Below, piece by piece: positions 54,253-63,174 of a stretch of 64,000 nucleotides of DNA. Position 1 is the stretch's first letter, and each line of letters begins with the position of its first letter. A program made the position numbers and the translations under genes. The DNA comes from Vampirovibrionales bacterium. Lineage in GTDB: Bacteria; Cyanobacteriota; Vampirovibrionia; Vampirovibrionales; Vampirovibrionaceae. The notes under the pieces are model-generated. The model was not told the DNA's origin, did not search any database, and saw only the letters and a program-made list of their open reading frames with translations. Location of the stretch: assembly GCA_016712355.1 (NCBI GenBank), contig JADJRF010000005.1:2356001-2420000 (forward strand), written 5' to 3'.

Positions 54253-54350
54253 CGGGGCGTTTTCGACCCGCCGTTCCCTTAAACGCAGGATGCCGCGCCG
54301 TCTGCGCCGTGCTACCGTGTCGCTAGAGATCAAGCGAGCGGGGTGTGAGG

Positions 54351-55724
54351 ATGTCGGGGTCACGGCCAGCCTTTGCGCGGCACACGCGAGCGATCGGGCG
54401 GCAACAGCGTCTGAGCGGGCTTCTGGCGCTGGCGTTTTCGCTGACGCTGGTATGTTCGCTCTGCGCGCCTTCTCAGGCGCTCAGCCTGGATGAGGCCATT
54501 CAGAAAGCCATCGAGGCTTCCTTTGACCTTAAAATCGCGGCGACCGACGTGTCCATCAGCCGCCAGGACGTGTTGCGCACCCAACTCAACGAGTATCTGC
54601 CCGCCGCCACGTTTCGCGTCAATACCGAATACGCGCGCGATCTGACCGGCAGCGCGATGCCGTCGGTGCGCAGCGTCGGCGACACGATCTCGGTCAATAA
54701 CACGCTGTATCAGAACTCGATGGCGCTTCAACTCTCGTATAACGTGCTGGATTTCGGCGTTCGCCGTCATAAAGTACGCTACCTCAAGCAGGATGTTCAG
54801 GCCAAAGCCGCCGCCGCACGCGCTGAGCTGGGCGCGCTCAAAGAGAAAGTCGTCCGTCTTTATACTGAGGCGCTTCTTGCCGACACCGACCGCCGGGTGC
54901 AGCAGCTCGTCGCCTCTTCGCAGCAGGAAGTGACCATCCTCAAGCAACGCCTGTATCAAGCCGGGTTGATTTCGCGCGCAGAAGTGGCCGATGAGGCGGT
55001 TCAGCTCGCGCAATCGCTCGCCGACGCCCAAGCGCAGACCGATCGCTATGAGCAGGCCCTCAGCAGACTCTCGCAAGTCACCCATGAAACCTACAGCGGC
55101 AAGGGAACCGCGCTGGAGCCGCTGCAAGCGCGCGCCCAAGTCGACGATTTCCAGTCCGTGGATTTCACCAACACCGCGCAAACGCGCGAGGTGGACCATC
55201 AAATCGCCCAGAAACGCGAAGAACTCAAGGTTTTAAACCGCCAGCTCCTGCCCGCCATCACGGCCTACGGCAATTACCGCCTGTATGGCTCCGACCCACA
55301 ACGCGTCCTGTCGACCTATCGGCAGACCGAGCCGTTCGCCGCCTCTGTCGGCATGGCGACGTCGATTGCGCTGTTTGACGCCGGACGTCAGGTCGCCGGA
55401 CGCAAGAAAATTCATCTGGAACTGGAAAAGCTTTCGCTGCAACGCGAAAAAGTTATTGATGAGCAGCGCAACCGCTGGTTATCGACCGTCAAAGCAGAGG
55501 AAGCCGCCCAGCGCGCCGCCCAACAAGCCGAAGTCGTCCTGAGAGAGCGCGAAAGCAAGCTCGGCCTGCTGAATCGTCTGGCAGACGAGCGCATGCTGGA
55601 TCAAACGCTGCTGATTAAGGCCAAAATCAAGACGCTGGCCGATCGCCGCGAGCGTGACAAAGCCGCCATTGAGCGCTTATCGGCGCTGGAGACCCTGCGG
55701 ATTCTGGCGGAGGGCGCGCCCTGA
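54351..55724 (+). CDS. TolC-family outer-membrane efflux protein
   Basis: The 457-residue product has a signal peptide (GLLALAFSLTLVCSLCAPSQA) and two TolC/OEP repeats of long helices. The start of the mature protein, LSLDEAIQKAIEASFDLKIA, is the usual TolC opening; LPAATFRVNTEYAR and the later LLPAITAYGNYRLYG mark the equivalent beta parts of each half. It forms the outer-membrane channel for the transporter encoded next. The start GTG 54345 is an alternative. Its stop overlaps the transporter start (TGATG). Confidence 0.9.
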   Translation: MSGSRPAFARHTRAIGRQQRLSGLLALAFSLTLVCSLCAPSQALSLDEAIQKAIEASFDLKIAATDVSISRQDVLRTQLNEYLPAATFRVNTEYARDLTGSAMPSVRSVGDTISVNNTLYQNSMALQLSYNVLDFGVRRHKVRYLKQDVQAKAAAARAELGALKEKVVRLYTEALLADTDRRVQQLVASSQQEVTILKQRLYQAGLISRAEVADEAVQLAQSLADAQAQTDRYEQALSRLSQVTHETYSGKGTALEPLQARAQVDDFQSVDFTNTAQTREVDHQIAQKREELKVLNRQLLPAITAYGNYRLYGSDPQRVLSTYRQTEPFAASVGMATSIALFDAGRQVAGRKKIHLELEKLSLQREKVIDEQRNRWLSTVKAEEAAQRAAQQAEVVLRERESKLGLLNRLADERMLDQTLLIKAKIKTLADRRERDKAAIERLSALETLRILAEGAP

Positions 55725-57829
55725 TGCAAACCGGCCTGATTGCCTTTGACGCCATCGCCAAGCTGAGCCATATTGCCGTCGATTTGCGCGCCATCGCCCG
55801 CGAGCACGGTCTGGCCAGCGGCGAAATCCCGTGCGAGGAGCTGTTGCGCATCATCCAGCAATCTGGATTCCGCGCCAAACGCAAGACCCTGGAGCCCGAG
55901 GCGCTGGAGAACCGCTATCCGCTGCCCGCCATCGCCCTGTGCGAGGACGGCACCTATAAGGTATTGCTCAAAATCAACGCGCTGGCTAAAAAATGCCTGA
56001 TGTACATTCCCGGCCATAACGGGCCGTGCGAATGGACGCTGGACGAGCTGCAAGCGCAGACTCACGGCGAATTTATCATTTTAAGAAGCCGTCAATACAA
56101 CGAATACCGTCAATTTGGCTTCCGCTGGTTTTTTGAAGAAATCATCAAATTCCGCCAGGTCATCGCCGAGGTCATGATTGGCTCGTTCTTCGTCCAGCTT
56201 TTCGGCCTGGTCACGCCGCTCTTTACGCAGGTGATTCTCGACAAGGTGCTGGTTCATCACAGCCTGACGACGCTCAACGTACTGGCCGTGGCCTTTGTCG
56301 GCGTCACGGGCTTTGAACTGCTGCTGAATCTCAGTCGCAATTATATCTTCACCCACACGGCCAATAAAATTGACGCCAAGCTCGGAGCCAAACTCTTTCG
56401 GCATCTGTTTAACCTGCCCTACGCCTACTTCGAAAGCCGCCCGGTCGGCGTCATTATCGCCCGCATCCGCGAACTGGACGCGATTCGCGAATTTATCACC
56501 AATAAATCGGTCACGTTGATGGTCGACTTACTGTTCTCGGTCGTCTTCGTGGTCATGATGGCCCTGTACAGCGTGCCGCTTACGCTCCTGACGCTGGGCT
56601 TTATCGTCGCCATCGGGCTGATTTATCTCATCGGCACGCCTGCCTTTCGCGCGCGCCTCAACACGAAATTCCAGATGATGGCGCAATCCAACTCCTATCT
56701 CGTTGAATCCGTCACCGGCGTGGAAACCGTCAAATCGCTGGCGGTCGAAGGCGCCATGCAACGCAAGTGGGAAGATTATCTGGGCCGATACCTCGGCGCC
56801 AGTTTTCGGCTGTCGGCGCTGGGCAGCATCCTGGGCTCGCTGTCGTCCTGCCTGCAAAAACTCCAGACCATTTGCCTGCTGTTTTTCGGCGTCAAGCTGG
56901 TACTGGACAATCAACTGACGGTCGGCCAACTCATCGCCTTTCAAATGTTCGCCAACCAGTTTACCGCCCCGGTATTGCGTCTGGTGAATTTATGGAATGA
57001 TTTTCAGCAAACCCTGCTGGGCGTCGATCGCCTCGGCGATATTCTGAATAATCCCATTGAGAGCGCCTCTGAGAAAGAAATCACCCTGCCGAAAATCAAC
57101 GGCATGATCCGTTTTGATAATGTCGGATTCCGCTATACGCCGGGCGGCCCACAGGTGCTGGACAATGTGACTTTAACCATCGCCCCCGGTCTGAGCGTCG
57201 GCGTCGTCGGGCGAAGCGGCAGCGGCAAAAGCACGCTGGCCAAGCTCATTCAGCGCCTGTATATTCCCACCGACGGGTCGATTCATATTGACGATATGGA
57301 TATCCGCCATCTCAACGCGCGCTGGTTGCGTTATCAGATCGGCGTCGTGCCGCAGGAGAGCTATTTATTCAGCGGAACGATTCAGGAGAATATCAGCCTT
57401 CCCAAGCCAGAAGCGCCCATGGAAGAAATCATTCATGTCGCCCGTCTGGCAGGCGCGCACGAATTTATCGCCCAATTGCCCGATGGGTATGACACCCCGG
57501 TCGGCGAGCGCGGCTCATCGTTATCCGGCGGTCAGAAGCAGCGCATCGCCATCGCCCGCGCATTAATGACGCAACCCCGTATCCTGATTTTCGATGAAGC
57601 CACTTCAGCGCTCGATTACGAGTCTGAGCGCGTCATTCAGCGCAACATGAAAAAAATCGCCGAAGGCCGCACGATGGTGATTATTGCGCATCGTCTCTCC
57701 TCGGTGCGGCATTGCGATTTAATCATCGCGATGGATCGCGGCAAAGTCGTGGAGATGGGGGCGCATGATGAATTAGTGGGCATGGGGGGCTATTACTGGA
57801 ATTTATTAGAGATGGAAGGCCATGATTAA
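55724..57829 (+). CDS. Type I secretion ABC transporter (HlyB-like)
   Basis: A 701-residue HlyB/LapB-type exporter. The N-terminal 125 residues are a C39-like domain that lacks the catalytic Cys (it starts LRAIAREHGLASGEIPCEEL), as in RTX transporters, where it docks the substrate instead of cutting it. Six transmembrane helices span about 150-430. The nucleotide-binding domain has Walker A GRSGSGKSTLAKL, the signature LSGGQKQRIAIARAL, Walker B RILIFDEATSALD and the switch His in IAHRLSS. The substrate is not encoded nearby in recognisable form. Confidence 0.93.
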   Translation: MQTGLIAFDAIAKLSHIAVDLRAIAREHGLASGEIPCEELLRIIQQSGFRAKRKTLEPEALENRYPLPAIALCEDGTYKVLLKINALAKKCLMYIPGHNGPCEWTLDELQAQTHGEFIILRSRQYNEYRQFGFRWFFEEIIKFRQVIAEVMIGSFFVQLFGLVTPLFTQVILDKVLVHHSLTTLNVLAVAFVGVTGFELLLNLSRNYIFTHTANKIDAKLGAKLFRHLFNLPYAYFESRPVGVIIARIRELDAIREFITNKSVTLMVDLLFSVVFVVMMALYSVPLTLLTLGFIVAIGLIYLIGTPAFRARLNTKFQMMAQSNSYLVESVTGVETVKSLAVEGAMQRKWEDYLGRYLGASFRLSALGSILGSLSSCLQKLQTICLLFFGVKLVLDNQLTVGQLIAFQMFANQFTAPVLRLVNLWNDFQQTLLGVDRLGDILNNPIESASEKEITLPKINGMIRFDNVGFRYTPGGPQVLDNVTLTIAPGLSVGVVGRSGSGKSTLAKLIQRLYIPTDGSIHIDDMDIRHLNARWLRYQIGVVPQESYLFSGTIQENISLPKPEAPMEEIIHVARLAGAHEFIAQLPDGYDTPVGERGSSLSGGQKQRIAIARALMTQPRILIFDEATSALDYESERVIQRNMKKIAEGRTMVIIAHRLSSVRHCDLIIAMDRGKVVEMGAHDELVGMGGYYWNLLEMEGHD

Positions 57830-58589
57830 TCCCAACATGCGCATGAGTCCTGCCCTCTGGGCCTCAGGAGGGCGTTCCCCCCTCCTGAGAACCGCCCCCC
57901 TTAATTTACCTCTTGGGGCTGCGCCCCAAACCCCGCTTGGGCTTCAGCATGAGGGCGCTCAATCCGGCCCTGAGCAATTCAATGACGCCTCCTCAGGGAG
58001 CGAAATTCCCAAAACAGGGAGGGGGATTCCCAAGGGGGAGGGAACGGACCCCTTGGGCCCGGATCCCAACTCTACCCATCAGACGCAAACACCTCTGCAT
58101 CTGGCCTCAGGAGGGCGTTCCCCCCTCCTGAGAACCGCCCCCCTTAATTTACCTCTTGGGGCTGCGCCCCAAACCCCGCTTGGGCTTCAGCATCAAGGCG
58201 ATAAATCCGGCCCTGAGCAATTCAATGACGCCTCCTCAGGGAGCGAAATTCCCAAAACAGGGAGGGGGATTCCCAAGGGGGAGGGAACGGACCCCTTGGG
58301 CCCGGATCCCAACTCTACCCATCAGACGCAAACACCTCTGCATCTGGCCTCAGGAGGGCGTTCCCCCGTCCTGAGAACCGCCCCCCTTAATTTACCTCTT
58401 GGGGCTGCGCCCCAAACCCCGGCTGAGCTTCAGCATGAGGGCGCTCAATCCGGCCCTGAGCAATTCAATGACGCCTCCTCAGAGAGCGAAATTCCCAAAA
58501 CAGGGAGGGGGATTCCCAAGGGGGAGGGAACGGACCCCTTGGGGCAAGAGTCTGACTTAACCCGCTCAATAAGAAAGGAAGCGCGATGA
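57822..58589 (+). CDS. Repeat-built open reading frame in the T1SS operon
   Basis: A 255-residue frame made almost entirely of an 81-residue unit repeated three times (the third cut short). Its ATG overlaps the transporter stop by eight bases, and its stop overlaps the hlyD start (ATGA), so it is embedded in the operon without a gap. The product is Pro/Gly/Ser-rich with no domain, helix or signal. Differences between copies are almost all amino-acid changing, and the DNA is rich in hairpins, which argues that the sequence is a non-coding repeat that happens to stay open. Coding status is unresolved. Confidence 0.4.
   Translation: MINPNMRMSPALWASGGRSPLLRTAPLNLPLGAAPQTPLGLQHEGAQSGPEQFNDASSGSEIPKTGRGIPKGEGTDPLGPDPNSTHQTQTPLHLASGGRSPLLRTAPLNLPLGAAPQTPLGLQHQGDKSGPEQFNDASSGSEIPKTGRGIPKGEGTDPLGPDPNSTHQTQTPLHLASGGRSPVLRTAPLNLPLGAAPQTPAELQHEGAQSGPEQFNDASSESEIPKTGRGIPKGEGTDPLGQESDLTRSIRKEAR
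57861..58542 (+). repeat. 243-bp tandem repeat, 2.8 copies, hairpin-rich
   Basis: Copies begin at 57861, 58104 and 58347. Each contains several inverted repeats: CTCAGGAGGG...CCCTCCTGAG, TTGGGGCTGCGCCCCAA and CCCAAGGGG...CCCCTTGGG. Copies one and two differ at about five positions within one short stretch; copy three differs at a few more and diverges after 58542. Confidence 0.95.
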
Positions 58590-59944
58590 CGCTGCTGACG
58601 TTTAAGCCCCGCGCGGCAAAACCTCCGCTCGACGACGCCCATGAATTCCGGCCAGTGCTGGCCGAAATTGAATCGCAACCCGTCAGCCCGCTCGGGCGCA
58701 GCATGTTCTGGATTGTCGTCGCCATCCTCGTCAGCGCAATCGCCTGGCTGTGCATAGGCAAAACAGACGTCGTGATTTCCGTACGCGGACGGCTCGCCCC
58801 GCAAGGCGACGTCAAAACCGTACAGGCGCTGGAAACCGGCGTCGTACGCGAGATTCTGGCGCGCGAAGGACAGCGCGTTAAAAAGGGAGACCCGCTCATG
58901 CTGCTGGATCCCGCCACGACCGACCCAGCGCTGGATGCGGCGCAAGCCAATCTGGCGCAATTATCGCAGGAAATGGCGCGACTTCAGGCCAGCGCCAGCG
59001 GCGGCGCGTTTGCCGGCGGAGGCGAACAAAAGGCGCTGTATCAGGCGGCGATGAGCGCACAGGCGCAGCGCCGGGACGCCCAGCAGGCCGAAATCCGCCG
59101 GCTGGAGTCGAGCATTGAAAGCAATCGCGTCGAACAGGCCCAGACCCGCACCACGCTGCAAGCCTATCAAACCCGCGAACAACGCATGGCGCAAGTGCTG
59201 GACATCATCCCGAAAGACGAATACGTACGCGTACAGGACGAAATCGCGCAGTTACAAAGCAAAATCCAGACGCTGGGACACGATCAGGACGGCCTGCGCG
59301 AGCAGAAACGCCAAATTGAAAGCCAGATTCAGCTTGGCGTCGAGCAGTTTCGCACGCAGACCCTCAGCGAGCTGGAAGACAAGCGCAAGCAAGCCAACGA
59401 GCTGATGGCGCGCATGAAAGAAACCGCCTTCCGCCGCGAACGCCAGACCATTACAGCGCCTGCCGACGGAGTGATCGAGCGCGTGACGATTCATACCCTT
59501 GGCGCAGTAGTCACGCCCGCAGAACCACTGATGACGCTGGTCCCGGACAATGCGCCGCTCATGGCCCAAGCCTCGGCGGAAAATCGCGATGTCGGCTTTA
59601 TTCGCCCCGGCATGCCGGTTTCGCTGAAAATCGACGCCTTCGACTTCCAGAAGTACGGCATGATTGACGGGCGCGTCACGCGTATCGCCGAAGACAGTCA
59701 GCCCGTGGGCGCTGCCGCCATCGCCGCGCAAGCGCCGGGCAAATCCGCGCCGGAAACCGGCGAGGCAGTCTACCGCATCGAGATCACCCCGCTGAAGCGC
59801 GCCTTACGCGTCGACGGCCAGCCCGCGCCGCTCAGCGCCGGCATGACGTTCACCGGCGAAATCAAGACCGGCGAGCGCCGTCTCATCGAGTTTTTCATCT
59901 ACCCGCTCATTAAGCACTTTAACGAGGGCGTCAGCGTGCGCTAA
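58586..59944 (+). CDS. Type I secretion periplasmic adaptor HlyD
   Basis: A 452-residue membrane-fusion protein. One N-terminal transmembrane helix (about 38-58), a first biotinyl-lipoyl half (QALETGVVREILAREGQRVKKGD), a long coiled coil (about 115-280), the second lipoyl half (ITAPADGVIERVTIHTLG) and a C-terminal beta barrel. It links the ABC transporter to the TolC channel. The C-terminus IEFFIYPLIKHFNEGVSVR is typical of HlyD. Last gene of the secretion operon. Confidence 0.92.
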   Translation: MTLLTFKPRAAKPPLDDAHEFRPVLAEIESQPVSPLGRSMFWIVVAILVSAIAWLCIGKTDVVISVRGRLAPQGDVKTVQALETGVVREILAREGQRVKKGDPLMLLDPATTDPALDAAQANLAQLSQEMARLQASASGGAFAGGGEQKALYQAAMSAQAQRRDAQQAEIRRLESSIESNRVEQAQTRTTLQAYQTREQRMAQVLDIIPKDEYVRVQDEIAQLQSKIQTLGHDQDGLREQKRQIESQIQLGVEQFRTQTLSELEDKRKQANELMARMKETAFRRERQTITAPADGVIERVTIHTLGAVVTPAEPLMTLVPDNAPLMAQASAENRDVGFIRPGMPVSLKIDAFDFQKYGMIDGRVTRIAEDSQPVGAAAIAAQAPGKSAPETGEAVYRIEITPLKRALRVDGQPAPLSAGMTFTGEIKTGERRLIEFFIYPLIKHFNEGVSVR

Positions 59945-60048
59945 GCGATCACGCGGCATTGCGTCCCCCTCGCGCCTATGCTACGCTTGTCCGCGTGAGT
60001 CCATCGGAAAAGTAACCCGCTTCCTTCAGCATTCTGCGAGTTTTTCAA

Positions 60049-60450
60049 ATGCAGATTTCATCCTCAAAACCGTCCACAGGACGTTTTTCGGGTTATCACG
60101 CGCTCTCCCCGGGCGTAGGTTTACCGAAGAGTGATTCTGACTATATCTTACGGTGCTTAATACCGCCTGATCGAGCCGAAAGTATTGCCAGCAGCCCCTA
60201 TTTCGTTGTCATTCCCGATTGGCTGGATGGTTGTTTTGAGCGTCTGAAGTCCCTGGAACGTGGCATCGCACAACGGAAGGTTACAACCTCCGACGAGGTG
60301 ATTAACCGGGTGGCGCAAGCCTTTACCAGTTTGCCAGGAACGCTGGACGAGCCAAACGGCATTCCTGAACACCTGGAAGCCGCTTTTAGTATTGCATGTC
60401 AAACTTTCGACCGTTTTCTGACTCGCTCAAATCGCCGCATTAAAAGCTAA
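60049..60450 (+). CDS. Hypothetical protein with N-terminal RFSG motif
   Basis: A 133-residue protein, no family recognised. The N-terminus MQISSSKPSTGRFSGYHALS resembles the RFG N-termini of other small proteins in the window: polar Ser/Thr tail, then Arg-Phe-(Ser)-Gly. The rest is mostly helical with some charged segments (FERLKSLERGIAQRKVTTSDE). No signal peptide or membrane segment. Codon use is more AT-rich than that of neighbours. It stands between the secretion operon and the signalling genes. Confidence 0.6.
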   Translation: MQISSSKPSTGRFSGYHALSPGVGLPKSDSDYILRCLIPPDRAESIASSPYFVVIPDWLDGCFERLKSLERGIAQRKVTTSDEVINRVAQAFTSLPGTLDEPNGIPEHLEAAFSIACQTFDRFLTRSNRRIKS

Positions 60451-60492
60451 TGAGAGCGCGACGCGCCTGTCCGTAAGCCGGAGTTAACGAAT

Positions 60493-61839
60493 TTAACGAA
60501 CCTTCAGCACGCGATCGATTGAGGAGAACAGGGCAATTAATTCAAAGGGCTTGGGGAGGTAGAGATCAGCCCCGGCGCTGAGCGCGCGCTCGCGATCGTG
60601 GATGGTGGACATAAAGATCACCGTCGCGTAAGGATATTGCGCCTTGATGGCCTCGCATAGCTCCCAGCCGCTTTCTTCGTCGTTGAGCAGGGCGTCCATC
60701 AGCACCAGTTGCGCGGGAACGGCTGCCATTGCCTCCAGCGCCTCCTTGGGCGTGCCGACGGCCTCGACCTCGTAATGCTGCATTTCAAGCGTGGTTTTGA
60801 GCAAAAAGGCCAGCGCCGCATCGCTTTCCACCACCAGAATATGCGGGGTGGCGGGCTGCTCCTCGACGGTTTTAGCGCCCGTGAGCTTGAATTTATCGCT
60901 CACCCAGGTATTGCCCGAACTCATGCGGGCCAGCGCCTTCATATCCATCCCGGCGGTGAAGGCGGCTTTATACGACTCGTATTGCGCGGTTTCGCTGTTC
61001 ACCACGCCGATGCTTACCGTCAGCAGCGGCACGCGGCGGCTGACCCGGCCTTCATCGACAGCGACGACATAACCGCGCTTACGATCTTTATCGGAATAGA
61101 AATTCGGCGACACCTCGGCAAACTGCTTGCACACCAGCCGCGACAGCTTTTCGGCGCGATCGGGCGAGGTAATGACAATAAACGTATCGGTTTCTGCCGA
61201 ATGGCCAATTAAATCCGGCGCCATGACCAGATTCGCCAGCATGACGGCAAACGTCCGCAGGGCCTGATTCCCGGCCAGATAGCCGTAAATTTCGTTATAG
61301 ACGTCGAAATTATCCAGCTCAATTAACAGCACGGCCCAGGCCATTTCCGGGTACAGGCGCTGCAGATTAATCTTGCGCTGGATGACTTTCGAGGCCAGAT
61401 CGAGACCCGGCAGCAGGGTAATATTATTCGACAGCGTGTCGATATTGCGCCGCAACTGGACCAGCACGCGCACGCGCAGCTCTTCGGGGCTTAAATGGCT
61501 GGAGAGCGTGTCGTCGGCGCCGTCCAGCAGGTACTGGATGCGTTTATCCTCTTTGGGCGAATCGGTCTGGACGACGACCACCGGCTTGGACTCGCCCACA
61601 TCGGTAAACGCCCGCTCACGAATCTGGCGACAGAAGGTGTTGACGTCTTCTCCGGCGGCTTCCAGACTGTCGGCAAACAGCAGGATGAGATCCGGCAGCA
61701 CGGCGTCGATGAGCTGGCGGGCTTCTTCGAGTTTTTCCAGATGCAGGCACTCGACCAGCGATTCGCCGGCGAGTTTTTCCATCAGGGCCGAAGCCCAGCC
61801 CGGATCCTTGCCGATAATCAGGACGACTTGCAGGCTCAT
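60493..61839 (-). CDS. REC / degenerate GGDEF / REC signalling protein
   Basis: A 448-residue protein with three parts. Residues 1-125 look like a receiver whose phospho-acceptor is missing (DLILLFADS in place of DLILLD). Residues about 150-310 resemble a diguanylate cyclase fold (VLLIELDNFDVYNEIYGYLAG, then LTVSIGVV) but carry SAETDTF where GGDEF is expected, so it is unlikely to make c-di-GMP. Residues about 325-448 are a second receiver (ILVVESDAALAF, VLMDALLNDEESGWE, PKPFELI) with the Asp and Lys kept. The kinase gene lies four bases upstream, so they form a pair. Confidence 0.82.
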   Translation of the reverse strand: MSLQVVLIIGKDPGWASALMEKLAGESLVECLHLEKLEEARQLIDAVLPDLILLFADSLEAAGEDVNTFCRQIRERAFTDVGESKPVVVVQTDSPKEDKRIQYLLDGADDTLSSHLSPEELRVRVLVQLRRNIDTLSNNITLLPGLDLASKVIQRKINLQRLYPEMAWAVLLIELDNFDVYNEIYGYLAGNQALRTFAVMLANLVMAPDLIGHSAETDTFIVITSPDRAEKLSRLVCKQFAEVSPNFYSDKDRKRGYVVAVDEGRVSRRVPLLTVSIGVVNSETAQYESYKAAFTAGMDMKALARMSSGNTWVSDKFKLTGAKTVEEQPATPHILVVESDAALAFLLKTTLEMQHYEVEAVGTPKEALEAMAAVPAQLVLMDALLNDEESGWELCEAIKAQYPYATVIFMSTIHDRERALSAGADLYLPKPFELIALFSSIDRVLKVR

Positions 61840-61842
61840 GGG

Positions 61843-62967
61843 CTAGTCCGCCCCGGCGTCGTGCGCGCCCATCGACTGGTGATAGGCCGCCTGCCGCTCG
61901 GGCGTGGCCGCCAGAAAGCGCAGCGAAAAGGTCGTCTCCTCATCCGGGACGCTTTCGACCTGAATGCGTCCTCCCATCGACGTGACCATGGTTTTGGTGA
62001 TATACAGGCCCAGCCCCGTGCCTTCGCGCTGGCGGGTCAGCGGGTTATCGACGCGCGAAAACTTGGTAAAAATCTTGGCGAGCGACTCGGCGGGAATCCC
62101 CATGCCCTGGTTAATAATGCGAATGAGAATCGCGTCGTCGTCGGCCGGGTCGCACAGGCCTTTCACCCGCACGTCGCTCTCGGGAAAGGAATATTTGAGG
62201 GCGTTATCAATTAAATTCGTCAGCACCTGCTCCAGCTTATCGGTGTCGGCCCAGACGTCCGGCAGCGAGGGGGCGATGTCGACATGGACCTTGCGATTTT
62301 CGTAGACTTTATCCTGATTGGCCTTGGCAAGAATATTCTGGATCACTTTTTCGACCATTTTTTCAAGCGGGATAGCGCGATAGGCCAGCTCAACCTTGCC
62401 CGATCCCAGCTTGGAAGCGGTCAGGAGGTTTTCAACCATCCGCGTGAGGCGGTCCGCCTGATCCTTAATGATGGTCACAAAGCGCGTTTGCTGGTCTGGG
62501 GGCAGTTTCTGGCCATAACGCAGCAGCGTGTCGGCAAACCCCTTGATACTGGTGAGCGGCGTGCGGAACTCATGGCTGACGACGCTGACAAAATCGCTGT
62601 GAGCCTGGCTAATGGCCTGTTCTTCGGAATACGGATCGACCAGCGAGAGCGTCAAGACATCGGTGAGCGGACTTGGTTTGATTTTGACGCGAAACTCCTC
62701 GTTGCGCGCCGTGTGCAGAAAGCCGTCCAGCACAGGATTAATCAGGCTGAGGTCTTTTTCGGAGGCGGCCTTGGAAAAGGCGAGAATATCGCGCAGGGTC
62801 AGCGCGTCGCCTTTGGCGGGAATCGCCGCGCTGTCCGGGTAGCCGAGAAAGGCGAGCAAGGCCGGGTTCACGTAAAACACCCGCCCCGATTCGGTTTCCG
62901 CGATAACCGCGCCGGAGGTCAGCTTTTCCAGCAATTCATGCGCAAGCAGGGAGTCGGAAGCGCTCAT
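61843..62967 (-). CDS. PAS-domain sensor histidine kinase
   Basis: A 374-residue cytoplasmic kinase. A PAS domain lies at about 10-115 (VIAETESGRVFYVNPALLAFLG), the HisKA helix has the phospho-His in SHEFRTPLTSIKGFADTLL (His132), and the HATPase part has the N box (LTNLIDNALKYSF), the G1 box region (GMGIPAESLAKIFTKFSR) and the G2 box EGTGLGLYI. No transmembrane segment is seen. It probably phosphorylates the C-terminal receiver of the protein encoded directly downstream. Confidence 0.92.
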   Translation of the reverse strand: MSASDSLLAHELLEKLTSGAVIAETESGRVFYVNPALLAFLGYPDSAAIPAKGDALTLRDILAFSKAASEKDLSLINPVLDGFLHTARNEEFRVKIKPSPLTDVLTLSLVDPYSEEQAISQAHSDFVSVVSHEFRTPLTSIKGFADTLLRYGQKLPPDQQTRFVTIIKDQADRLTRMVENLLTASKLGSGKVELAYRAIPLEKMVEKVIQNILAKANQDKVYENRKVHVDIAPSLPDVWADTDKLEQVLTNLIDNALKYSFPESDVRVKGLCDPADDDAILIRIINQGMGIPAESLAKIFTKFSRVDNPLTRQREGTGLGLYITKTMVTSMGGRIQVESVPDEETTFSLRFLAATPERQAAYHQSMGAHDAGAD

Positions 62968-62996
62968 AAGGCCTTTCTCGTCAGCAACCTGCCCGT

Positions 62997-63002
62997 ATTA
63001 TA
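62997..63002 (-). promoter_or_regulatory. Possible -10 box of the kinase/response protein pair
   Basis: A perfect TATAAT on the minus strand, 30 bases before the kinase start codon. No good -35 box accompanies it. Confidence 0.35.
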
Positions 63003-63174
63003 CCGGAGCGCGGCCAAAGCGGGATCCCCTGCGCGGGCGAGGCGCGGGTTCTCAGGTCCGCGCGCAAGCGGCGCTGCCGGGGTGACTTCGGTCGCTTATA
63101 CGATGGCGGGCGGCGTCGCGGCAGACTATGATTTTCCTCATAAGAAGACAATGCCTGCACGAAAGGGGTTGACG

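Noticed and set aside
57861..58542. CRISPR-like array
   Set aside because: The repeats are 243 bp long and directly adjacent, without short conserved repeats or unique spacers.
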